Origin: Parcubacteria group bacterium
GTDB taxonomy: Bacteria > Patescibacteriota > Minisyncoccia > UBA6257 > JACRHY01
Length of the DNA stretch: 12,726 nucleotides
NCBI GenBank assembly: GCA_016215765.1
Contig: JACRHY010000030.1
Location: 1 to 12,726 of the forward strand
Direction: 5' to 3'
Part shown: piece after piece, positions 1-6,016 of the stretch
Position numbering within the stretch: position 1 is the stretch's first letter
How the letters are laid out: each line of letters starts with the position of its first letter
Translations under genes and position numbers: made by a program
Notes under the pieces: model-generated
Databases searched by the model: none
The model's input: only the letters and a program-made list of their open reading frames with translations
Told to the model about the DNA's origin: nothing

Positions 1-2
1 CA

Positions 3-125
3 ATCCGTCCGGACGTTCTTTTTGGATTGCAGCGTCAAAACCGCTCGGTCTCACCAATGAGACCAAGCATTCCGTTTATAACACGCCATCCGTCCGGACT
101 TTCTTTTTGGATTGCGGCGTCAAAA
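3..125. repeat. Two-copy tandem repeat (38-bp units at 3-40 and 88-125)
   Basis: The two 38-base units differ at only two positions by my reading, and their starts are 85 bases apart. Each begins ATCCGTCCGGAC and ends GCGTCAAAA, and each is followed on the plus strand by a hairpin whose stem contains GGTCTC (44-67 and 126-155). The centre of unit 1 contains the palindrome CGTCCGGACG. Read on the minus strand, each hairpin is followed by TTTTGACGC, so the pair looks like two tandem terminator-like modules downstream of recG. I do not recognise the repeat as a named family. Confidence 0.7.
44..67 (-). terminator. Hairpin downstream of recG, second of two
   Basis: A 10-bp stem (44-53 with 58-67) closes a four-base loop. 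One pair is a T-G wobble only when read as minus-strand RNA, but a C-A mismatch on the plus strand, which favours transcription from the minus strand. It is followed on that strand by GCGG and then TTTT. The T-run is short, so it may act as a weak backup terminator or a 3'-end stabilising hairpin. Confidence 0.4.
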
Positions 126-155
126 TTCCCTGGTCTCTTTAGAGAGACCAGGGAA
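122..155 (-). terminator. Strong hairpin, probable recG terminator
   Basis: There is a perfect 13-bp stem (126-138 with 143-155) with a TTAG or CTAA loop. On the minus strand it is followed directly by TTTT and then GACGC, so it can act as an intrinsic terminator for recG, whose stop lies about 80 bases upstream on that strand. The T-run is short. On the plus strand no T-run follows. Confidence 0.55.
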
Positions 156-183
156 TAATCTCGCGGATACTAAATCTCAAGTG

Positions 184-214
184 GGCTTTTAAACTTGGCC
201 GGCTTTTAAACTTG
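184..214. repeat. Short direct repeat with 17-base period
   Basis: GGCTTTTAAACTTG occurs at 184-197 and again at 201-214, in the 3' flank of recG. A CAAGT just before the first copy (178-182) could pair with ACTTG. No gene is visible between 156 and 236. Confidence 0.6.
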
Positions 215-236
215 ATTTTGTTCAAATCCCGCTCTT

Positions 237-2393
237 CTATTCAAGATGGATTTTTTCTTTGAATTTCAACAGCCGGTTTTGAAGAAGGGGATATTGTTTC
301 AGGGAAGAATCTTTCGCGATGATTTTTTCCGCTTCACGGCGGGCTTCTTTTATCAGAGCGGCGTTTTTGAGCGCGCGCATCATCAGGTCGGGGAGGCCGC
401 TTTGTTCCTTGCCTAAAAGTTCGCCGGGCCCTCTTATTTCCAGATCCCTCTCGGCGAGTTCAAAGCCGTTTTTGGCGGCGCTGACCGCCTCCAGCCGTTT
501 TCTGGTCGTTTCAAAAACGGAATCGGTGAAAAGAAGGCAGAATGACTGATGTTCGCCTCTTCCCACGCGGCCGCGGAATTGATGCAGGCTGGCCAGACCG
601 AAGCGATCGGCGCTTTCAATCATCATTATCGTCGCGTTGGGAACGTCCACGCCCACCTCCACAACCGACGTGGAAACGAGAACGTCTATTTTCCCGCCGG
701 CGAATTTTTTCATTATTTCCTCCTTTTCCTTCGCTTTCATTTTTCCGTGAAGCATCGCTATTTTTAAATCAGGAAAAACTTTTTTTGACAGCTTTTCGTA
801 TTCTTCCTTAACCGACTTGATTTCCAAATTGGCCGGCGTCCGGCGACCGGCGGCCGGAAATTTTCCGATATTTCCCGCGGTTGGCCGCTGATCGTCCGTC
901 GTTTGTTCAATGCGCGGACAAATGACAAAGGCCTGCCGCCCCTTTTTGATTTGCTCGCGGATGAAATCGTAGGCCTTGTTGCGATTTTCGGGAGCGACGA
1001 CTTTGGTGAGGATTTTTTTTCGGCCTTTCGGCAATTCGTCAATGATGGAAAGGTCAAGATCGCCGAAAACGGCGAGCGCCAGAGTGCGAGGAATCGGCGT
1101 CGCGCTCATGGAAAGGAAATGCGGCACCGTTTTTTTGCCGCTGGCGAGCGTTTGCCTCTGGTTGACGCCGAATCGGTGCTGTTCGTCAACGACGACGAGC
1201 GCCGGCTTGTTCAATTCCAGTCCGGTTGATTTTTTTCCTTTGGCGATCAGCGAATGGGTGCCGATCGTTATTTTCAAGTGGCCGTTTTTCGCTTCCTTCT
1301 TGACGACGGCCTTGGTTGAAGCGGATTCAAGGTCGTGGCCGTAGCAAATGCGCGCCTCGCTTCCCGTCAGAAGACCAATCCCGCCTTCAAAATGGGGGAA
1401 CATTTTCGTCAGCGTTTTGAAATGCTGGCGCGCCAGAATTTCCGTCGGCGCCATAAAAGCCGTCTGGAATCCGTTGTCGGCGGCGGCCAGCGCCGCGAGG
1501 GCGGCCACGACGGTTTTTCCCGAACCGACGTCGCCCTCCAGCAGACGATTCATCGGCCTTCCTCTCGCTACGTCGTTCAGTATTTCCGCGAGCGATTTTT
1601 TTTGAGAAGCCGTCAATTCAAAAGGCAGGGAATCAAGGCGCGTTTTGAAATCGGCGGCGTTGATTTCAATAGGATAAGCGCGGCATTGCGATAATTTCAG
1701 TTTCTCCGACAAACTGGCAAGCTGCATCAGGAATAAATCCTCAAAAGCGAAACGCTTTTTCGCTTCTTCGGCTTCTCCGGGCGACTCGGGAAAATGAATT
1801 TTCCGCAGGGCGTCGTTGATTTCCGGCAGTCCGGCGTTTTTCCGGATGTGTTCGGGAATAGTGTCGGGAAGCTTCTCCGTTCTGTTTAAAAATAAATTGA
1901 TAAGATAGCGGATTCCCCGCGAGGTAAGTCCTCTGGTTTCCGGATAAACGGAAACCAATCCCGCGGTGTGCTTTGCCCGCCCGTTCCCGCCGACGATTTC
2001 GTAAGCGGGAGCGGAAAAGTAAGCGCCGTTTTTGCCCAACGTTAATTTTCCGGACAGATTGATCCGCTGGCCCGGCTTAAGGACTTTGCCGACAAACGGC
2101 TGGTTGAACCAGACGGCCCTGACGCCGCCGCTGTCGTCGGCGACGACAGCTTCGGTAACCGCCATTTTTCGTTTCCAGCTGCGCGTTGAACGGACGCGCT
2201 TGACGACGCCGGAAACAGTGGCGACTTCGCCGATTTTCAGTTCGGCGGCGGGGACGACGCGGGAAAAATCGTCGTAGCGGAAAGGAAAATGGAAAAACAG
2301 ATCGCGGATCGTTCTGATGTTTAACGTCAGTAGATGCCGGACGAATTTTTCATTTACGCCGCCGATTTCCGATATTAAAGCGTCGGCTTTCAT
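237..2393 (-). CDS. recG: ATP-dependent DNA helicase RecG
   Basis: RecG is a superfamily 2 helicase that remodels stalled replication forks and branch-migrates Holliday junctions in the cytoplasm. Numbered from an upstream TTG at 2429 (730 residues), the N-terminal wedge/OB-fold region spans roughly 15-150. Walker A GDVGSGKT is at 299-306, DEQH at 415-418, SATPIPRT at 442-449, and the late motif QFRGRVGRGE is followed by the RecG-typical DLEIRGPGELLG. I prefer the ATG at 2391-2393, giving 718 residues and starting MKADALI. The TTG has no SD and would overlap the -35 box of the divergent promoter, and the ATG start leaves the usual short lead-in before the GGVNEKF region. Only a weak GGGAT lies upstream of the ATG, so the start remains open. 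An odd stretch of about 25 residues, TTDDQRPTAGNIG onward, sits between CPRIEQ and IKSVKEEYEKL, where E. coli RecG has no equivalent. Confidence 0.96.
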   Translation of the reverse strand: MKADALISEIGGVNEKFVRHLLTLNIRTIRDLFFHFPFRYDDFSRVVPAAELKIGEVATVSGVVKRVRSTRSWKRKMAVTEAVVADDSGGVRAVWFNQPFVGKVLKPGQRINLSGKLTLGKNGAYFSAPAYEIVGGNGRAKHTAGLVSVYPETRGLTSRGIRYLINLFLNRTEKLPDTIPEHIRKNAGLPEINDALRKIHFPESPGEAEEAKKRFAFEDLFLMQLASLSEKLKLSQCRAYPIEINAADFKTRLDSLPFELTASQKKSLAEILNDVARGRPMNRLLEGDVGSGKTVVAALAALAAADNGFQTAFMAPTEILARQHFKTLTKMFPHFEGGIGLLTGSEARICYGHDLESASTKAVVKKEAKNGHLKITIGTHSLIAKGKKSTGLELNKPALVVVDEQHRFGVNQRQTLASGKKTVPHFLSMSATPIPRTLALAVFGDLDLSIIDELPKGRKKILTKVVAPENRNKAYDFIREQIKKGRQAFVICPRIEQTTDDQRPTAGNIGKFPAAGRRTPANLEIKSVKEEYEKLSKKVFPDLKIAMLHGKMKAKEKEEIMKKFAGGKIDVLVSTSVVEVGVDVPNATIMMIESADRFGLASLHQFRGRVGRGEHQSFCLLFTDSVFETTRKRLEAVSAAKNGFELAERDLEIRGPGELLGKEQSGLPDLMMRALKNAALIKEARREAEKIIAKDSSLKQYPLLQNRLLKFKEKIHLE

Positions 2394-2413
2394 CGGCTTT
2401 ATTTTATCCCGTT

Positions 2414-2442
2414 TTGACTTTCCGAACAATGAGTTTTATAAT
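2414..2442 (+). promoter_or_regulatory. Near-consensus sigma70-type promoter for the 2489 gene
   Basis: TTGACT at 2414-2419 and TATAAT at 2437-2442 are separated by exactly 17 bases. The predicted transcription start is near 2449, giving a leader of about 40 nt that contains the SD. On the opposite strand TATAAA (2440-2435) could serve as a -10 for recG, but no matching -35 is seen. The region therefore probably holds overlapping divergent promoters. Confidence 0.75.
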
Positions 2443-2488
2443 TTTTCAGTGAAGCGATAAACGAAGCGACCGAAAGGGGGTGTTGGCC

Positions 2489-3151
2489 ATGCTTCCGAAA
2501 AAGGAAGAAATTCTCAGCTATTTGAAAAATGAACGGGCGGAAGATTTGAAAAAACTTATCCGCAATCTTGATTATAAGCAGTTCGCGGCGATTTTGGGGG
2601 CGGCGATACCGGATATTGGGGTGGATGTTGAAATAATCTCGGAAATTTACAAACGCGGCGGAAATATGGAATATGTTCCGTCGGGACTGAATATCCACCA
2701 TCTTCCGGCATTGGCCGTTGACAGTCCGGTCAAGGGTCATGAAAAAGACGGAATAAAATATGAGTTTTCTCCGTGGACGGCCAGATCCGGCTGGTATGCC
2801 GTGATGAAAAACAGCCGGATTGCCGCCGGCGATCCGCTTTCTCAAGCGAAAGAATTTAACCAATTAATCGCGTCGTTGGGGATTAAATCCAGAATTTTCA
2901 TTCCCGACGCCGTGGCGATCGTCTTTCTTGTCAGAAAGATGGAGAATATCAACGGCGCGGCGGCCGGTTGTTTTCTTTCTTCCGACAAGCCGACGCGGAC
3001 GGGAACGGTCTTGATTAATCTCGTGGACAATTCCAATGAGTACGTCGTTTTCTTGAAAATGGAAAATTCCAAGGGCGAGCGGTATCTTTCGGTTGAGCCG
3101 CGCCATTGGGAAAGCGAGAGCGCCGTCGCTCCCATTTTCCGCGTTTGCTGA
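2489..3151 (+). CDS. Unrecognised 220-residue protein
   Basis: I do not recognise this protein. It is soluble-looking, with no signal peptide or membrane helix. The N-terminal 35 residues are charged and probably helical (MLPKKEEILSYLKNERAEDL). They are followed by a hydrophobic AILGAAIPDIGVDV stretch, an aromatic WTARSGWYAVM segment near residue 100, and a C-terminal half with alternating hydrophobic residues that suggests a beta-rich fold, ending SVEPRHWESESAVAPIFRVC. I chose the ATG at 2489: AAAGGGGGTG at 2473-2482 is a good SD eight bases upstream, and the earlier in-frame GTG at 2480 falls inside that SD. The gene has its own near-consensus promoter and a terminator one base after the stop, so it is a single-gene unit. 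It is probably real and expressed; the function is unknown. Confidence 0.85.
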   Translation: MLPKKEEILSYLKNERAEDLKKLIRNLDYKQFAAILGAAIPDIGVDVEIISEIYKRGGNMEYVPSGLNIHHLPALAVDSPVKGHEKDGIKYEFSPWTARSGWYAVMKNSRIAAGDPLSQAKEFNQLIASLGIKSRIFIPDAVAIVFLVRKMENINGAAAGCFLSSDKPTRTGTVLINLVDNSNEYVVFLKMENSKGERYLSVEPRHWESESAVAPIFRVC

Positions 3152-3179
3152 CGGGCCTCTTTAAGAGGCCTGTTTTTTT
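3152..3179 (+). terminator. Intrinsic terminator of the 2489 gene
   Basis: An 8-bp stem CGGGCCTC/GAGGCCTG, which includes one G-U pair, closes a five-base loop and is followed by a seven-T run. It begins right after the TGA stop. Confidence 0.9.
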
Positions 3180-3479
3180 GTGAATAACGAAGACGGCGGG
3201 TTTGATTTAACTTTGATTCAATCGGTTTGCGATCTATGTGGTTCATGCCTTCTCCTGGTCCTGTTTATAGGACCGGACGCTTTAGTTATCCTTTAAGTCG
3301 GAATATTTTGTCGCGCCCCCGTCCGTCTACTCCCTCTCGCTAAATTCTAAATTTTTCCCTTTGCGGCTGTTTCTTGTTTATCCCGACGTTTTTCGCTACC
3401 ATCAGATCAGTCCAAAAATAATCAAATAATCTTTTCTTTCCGCGAAACGTTCAAAAGCGGAGGGGAAAAGGAGGCGAAA
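3180..3479. other. Intergenic region with one hairpin and filler tract
   Basis: No credible gene is seen here. A hairpin at 3255-3276 has an 8-bp stem around GGTCCT/AGGACC, with a T-G wobble that pairs only in plus-strand RNA, and a six-base loop. It has no T-run, so it is not a classical terminator. CTCGCTAAATTCTAAATT at 3336-3353 recurs exactly at 10051-10068 in another intergenic region. The last 20 bases carry the SD of the radical SAM gene. Confidence 0.6.
3374..3402 (+). promoter_or_regulatory. Possible promoter for the radical SAM gene
   Basis: TTGTTT at 3374-3379 and TACCAT at 3397-3402 are 17 bases apart, each matching four of six consensus positions. Spacing and location fit a leader of about 70 nt, but the boxes are weak. 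Confidence 0.35.
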
Positions 3480-4946
3480 ATGCGGATTCTCTTTGTAATT
3501 CCGGAAATTTTCGGCAAAGCCGAAAGCTACACACGGAAAGATCTCGCCTATATCGGCTTTCCCAGCTTGACCGCGGCCGTTATCGCCGCTTTGACGCCGG
3601 CCGACATCGCTCTGGACGTCGTGGACGAAGCGATAAGTCCTTTTGCCGGACCGGAGAACATCGCGCTTTGCCGCGACGCGGATCTCGTCGCCATTTCGCT
3701 GAATATGACTTACAAAGCCAAGCGGGCGGCGGAACTGGCGCGGCAATTTCGCGAACTGGGGAAAAGGGTGATTTTCGGCGGCGTGCACGTCACTTCTCTC
3801 TACGATTTTCATCGGGAGAGATTTGAAAAAGAAATCGCTCCATTTGCCGACGCCGTTGTCATTGAAGAAGCGGAGCTCGTCTGGCCGAAGCTGATTGAAG
3901 ATTTCCAAAGGGGGACGCTTCAAAAAATCTATCGCTCCGGTCGGCCGGAACCCCGGGACATTCCGGCGGCGAAACACGGCGTTCAGGACACGCGTGCTTT
4001 TCTGGTGAAAAACAGCGTTCAGGCGACCAGGGGCTGTCCTTTCAACTGCGATTTTTGCTCGGTCACTTCGTTTAACGGCCGCGTTTTTCGAACGAGAGAC
4101 GAGGGCGCCGTCATTCTTGAGGTGAGGAAGATTTTGGAAAGCGTTGAAAGAAGCGGGTGCCGCGGCGTGGAGAAATTCAGCAAGTCGTTCGTCGCTTTCG
4201 TTGACGACAACATTGCTTTCAACAAAAACTATTTCGCCCGGCTGTGCCTTGAACTTGAAAAAGTCAGAAGCGACTTTCCCGCTTTTCGGTGGGGCGGCCA
4301 GACGACGCTTGGCGTAATAGAGAAAACCGTTGAAATCGGCGGCCGAACGGAAAAATTGGCGGATCTGATGACCCGCTCCGGATGCGCGGCGATGTTTGTC
4401 GGGATTGAGTCGGTGTCCAAGGCCAGTCTGGAAAGCGTCGGCAAGAATTTCAATCAAACGGAAAGATTTTCGGAGCAGATCGGAAAATTCCACGATTGCG
4501 GCATTATGCTGAACGCCGGAATGATCGTCGGCCTGGACGGCGACGACGAAAGCGTTTTTGACGGCATCTTTGAATTTCTCGTGAAAAACAAAGTGGAAAT
4601 TTCGCTGATTAACATCCAAATACCCCTTCCCGGAACGGCGCTTTATCGCCGCTATAAGAAAGAGGGGCGGCTGATTGACGACGATTGGGAGCATTACGAC
4701 GGCCGACGCGTCGTTTTTCAGCCGAGCCGGATGACGCCGGAGCGGCTTGAAAGAGGATTTTTTGAACTCTGGGAATCCCTTTATTCCAACGTCTCTATTA
4801 TTGAGCGGCTTCTGTCGCCCGCCCAAATCTGCCGGGCGCTCAAAAGTCCCGCGAAACTGCTTCAAACCTGCAGCCGCGTGCGGATGAACGCGCGATACGG
4901 CGAAATCGCCTCGCGGATAAAAGCGGCCCGGTTTTCCGGCCGATGA
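3480..4946 (+). CDS. B12-binding-domain radical SAM protein
   Basis: This 488-residue cytoplasmic enzyme should use a [4Fe-4S] cluster and S-adenosylmethionine for radical chemistry. Residues 1 to about 145 form a Rossmann-like fold of the cobalamin-binding type, with ILFVIPEIFG at the start and FGGVHVT at 99-105. The radical SAM core opens at RGCPFNCDFC, with cluster cysteines C186, C190 and C193, followed by FVDDNIAFN, a GCAAMFVGIES segment and GMIVGLDGDD. The C-terminal part (DDDWEHYDGRRVVFQPSRMTPE) resembles the DUF4070-type tail of HpnP/BchE-like proteins. No DxHxxG cobalt-ligand motif is visible in the N-terminal domain, so cobalamin binding, if any, would be base-off without the histidine, as in several relatives. 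The start is secure: AAAAGGAGG ends five bases before the ATG. It stands alone, with its own terminator. Substrate unknown; methylation or C-C bond chemistry are family possibilities only. Confidence 0.93.
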   Translation: MRILFVIPEIFGKAESYTRKDLAYIGFPSLTAAVIAALTPADIALDVVDEAISPFAGPENIALCRDADLVAISLNMTYKAKRAAELARQFRELGKRVIFGGVHVTSLYDFHRERFEKEIAPFADAVVIEEAELVWPKLIEDFQRGTLQKIYRSGRPEPRDIPAAKHGVQDTRAFLVKNSVQATRGCPFNCDFCSVTSFNGRVFRTRDEGAVILEVRKILESVERSGCRGVEKFSKSFVAFVDDNIAFNKNYFARLCLELEKVRSDFPAFRWGGQTTLGVIEKTVEIGGRTEKLADLMTRSGCAAMFVGIESVSKASLESVGKNFNQTERFSEQIGKFHDCGIMLNAGMIVGLDGDDESVFDGIFEFLVKNKVEISLINIQIPLPGTALYRRYKKEGRLIDDDWEHYDGRRVVFQPSRMTPERLERGFFELWESLYSNVSIIERLLSPAQICRALKSPAKLLQTCSRVRMNARYGEIASRIKAARFSGR

Positions 4947-4962
4947 CTTCAAATGAATTTTG

Positions 4963-4989
4963 CCCCCGCCGTCGCGGGGGTTTTGTTTT
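4963..4989 (+). terminator. Intrinsic terminator of the radical SAM gene
   Basis: A seven-pair G+C stem CCCCCGC/GCGGGGG (4963-4969 with 4974-4980) with a four-base loop is followed by TTTTGTTTT. It lies 16 bases after the stop. Confidence 0.92.
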
Positions 4990-5010
4990 GGGATTGGAGC
5001 CGCCGGCGTT

Positions 5011-5039
5011 TTGCTTTTTTTTATCTCGGAAGTTATATT
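5011..5039 (+). promoter_or_regulatory. Candidate tRNA-Ala promoter
   Basis: TTGCTT at 5011-5016 and TATATT at 5034-5039 are spaced by 17 bases. The predicted start near 5046 would place the whole inverted repeat at 5051-5108 in the tRNA precursor leader. The -10 is good and the -35 weak. Confidence 0.45.
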
Positions 5040-5050
5040 GAAGCCGATTT

Positions 5051-5108
5051 ACCCCGTTAGAAGTCGTGAGGGCGCGCGGCGTATCTCTACTTCTAATTCT
5101 AACGGGGT
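5051..5108. repeat. Inverted repeat just upstream of tRNA-Ala
   Basis: ACCCCGTTAGAA at 5051-5062 is perfectly complementary to TTCTAACGGGGT at 5097-5108, with a 34-base interior. A second, partly overlapping pairing is AGAAGT (5059-5064) with ACTTCT (5089-5094), so the ends could fold as a longer stem with one bulge. It ends five bases before the mature tRNA. It may be a small palindromic repeat element or a 5' leader structure. Confidence 0.7.
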
Positions 5109-5113
5109 TTGCT

Positions 5114-5187
5114 GGGCCTGTAGTAAAGTGGCATTACGCCGCATTCGCATTGCGGAGGCGGGGGTTCGATTCCCCCCAGGTCCACCA
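5114..5187 (+). tRNA. tRNA-Ala (anticodon CGC)
   Basis: A full cloverleaf can be drawn: acceptor GGGCCTG with CAGGTCC, D stem GTAA/TTAC, anticodon stem CCGCA/TGCGG with loop TTCGCAT, a four-base variable region, and T stem GGGGG/CCCCC with loop TTCGATT. The anticodon CGC (5146-5148) reads alanine codon GCG. Identity is confirmed by the G3-U70 pair (5116 with 5181) and discriminator A at 5184. The 3' CCA (5185-5187) is encoded. No convincing terminator follows. Confidence 0.95.
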
Positions 5188-5417
5188 ATAGGAACTTTCA
5201 GAATTTCCCACCAGACAGGAAAAGTCAAATCCACAGGGTTCGCCTCGCTTTGCTTGGCGACCAAATCGTAAGGTTTTCTGAGCGAAAAAATCAGTTGGCG
5301 ATTCTGCTTTTGGGAAAAGATTTTTTTATAAACACTGGAAAATAATTTCAGGTTTTAAGGTAAAATCATAAAGGCCGCCAAACCGTCCGAACTATTTCAA
5401 GAACAGACCACCTAAAG
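5188..5417. other. Intergenic region between tRNA-Ala and ahpC
   Basis: No gene is seen. A weak candidate terminator for the tRNA, CTTTT-GGG-AAAAG followed by ATTTTTTT, lies near 5308-5328 but has only a five-pair A+T-rich stem. Sequence further right is A+T-rich and leads into the ahpC promoter. Confidence 0.4.
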
Positions 5418-5446
5418 TTGATTAAATAATTAAAAATTTATAAAAT
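5418..5446 (+). promoter_or_regulatory. Candidate ahpC promoter giving a leaderless mRNA
   Basis: TTGATT at 5418-5423 and TAAAAT at 5441-5446 are separated by 17 bases. A start seven bases after the -10 falls on 5453, which is the second ATG of the tandem ATGATG. The absence of any SD before ahpC agrees with leaderless translation. The A+T-rich context makes chance matches easy. Confidence 0.45.
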
Positions 5447-5449
5447 AAT

Positions 5450-6013
5450 ATGATGAATATTAATCAGATTGTGCAGGATTTTGAGGCCGACGCCTATCAG
5501 AATGACGATATTAAAAAAATAAAACTTTCCGAGTATCGCGGAAAATGGGTCGTGTTGATTTTTTACCCGGCGGATTTTACCTTTGTTTGCCCGACGGAAT
5601 TGGAAGATGCCGCTTCTGTGTATGAAGAATTCAAGAAGCTGGGAGCGGAAGTTATGAGCATTAGCACCGATACGGCATTCGCCCATAAGGCCTGGCATGA
5701 TAATTCCGCCGCTATCGCTAAAGTTCAGTATCCGATGCTGGCCGATCCGACCGGCAATATCAGCCGGACATTCGGCGTTTATATTGACGGCGAGGGACTG
5801 GCTTTGCGCGGCACATTTATCATTGATCCGGATGGCGCGCTGAAGACCATGGAAATTCATGATAACAATATCGGGCGGAGCATTGCCGAAACCTTGCGCA
5901 AACTACAGGCGGCGAAATTTGTCCGTGAGCACAAGGGGAATGTCTGCCCCGCCAGTTGGAAACCGGGGGACGATACCTTGAAGCCGGGAGTGGATCTTAT
6001 CGGAAAAATATAG
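5450..6013 (+). CDS. ahpC: Alkyl hydroperoxide reductase C (2-Cys peroxiredoxin)
   Basis: AhpC is a cytoplasmic thiol peroxidase that reduces hydrogen peroxide and organic hydroperoxides. The protein is 187 residues, the same as E. coli AhpC. The peroxidatic cysteine is C47 in DFTFVCPTE, with the active-site Thr at 44. The resolving cysteine is C166 in GNVCPASWKPG. The end, LKPGVDLIGKI, closely resembles the AhpC C-terminus rather than the YF-tail Prx1 group. No AhpF, thioredoxin or regulator gene is beside it, so the electron donor is not evident. It starts with tandem ATG codons and no SD; either codon could be used. Its stop lies three bases before the start of the glycosyltransferase gene, so the two are almost certainly cotranscribed. 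Confidence 0.96.
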   Translation: MMNINQIVQDFEADAYQNDDIKKIKLSEYRGKWVVLIFYPADFTFVCPTELEDAASVYEEFKKLGAEVMSISTDTAFAHKAWHDNSAAIAKVQYPMLADPTGNISRTFGVYIDGEGLALRGTFIIDPDGALKTMEIHDNNIGRSIAETLRKLQAAKFVREHKGNVCPASWKPGDDTLKPGVDLIGKI

Positions 6014-6016
6014 CAA

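Noticed and set aside
1..236. CRISPR-like array suggested by the two 38-base repeats
   Set aside because: There are only two copies, and the 47-base spacer between them is itself hairpin-forming. No cas genes are present, and the repeats associate with terminator-like hairpins.
2842..3246. 134-codon minus-strand frame with an AGGAG just before its ATG at 3246
   Set aside because: It crosses the terminator and lies antisense to the 2489 gene. The composition is that of a shadow frame and the AGGAG is likely chance.
3402..4952. 516-codon open frame on the minus strand opposite the radical SAM gene
   Set aside because: It is the antisense shadow of a gene with clear motifs and SD, runs through the plus-strand SD, and its translation is Arg/Phe-rich with no recognisable domain.
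5049..5264. 71-codon minus-strand frame over the tRNA
   Set aside because: It contains the GGPGGNRTP peptide that arises from reading the T-arm of a tRNA backwards, a classic false protein.
4960..5271. 103-codon plus-strand frame through the terminator, inverted repeat and tRNA-Ala
   Set aside because: It overlaps a well-supported tRNA and terminator and has no domain.
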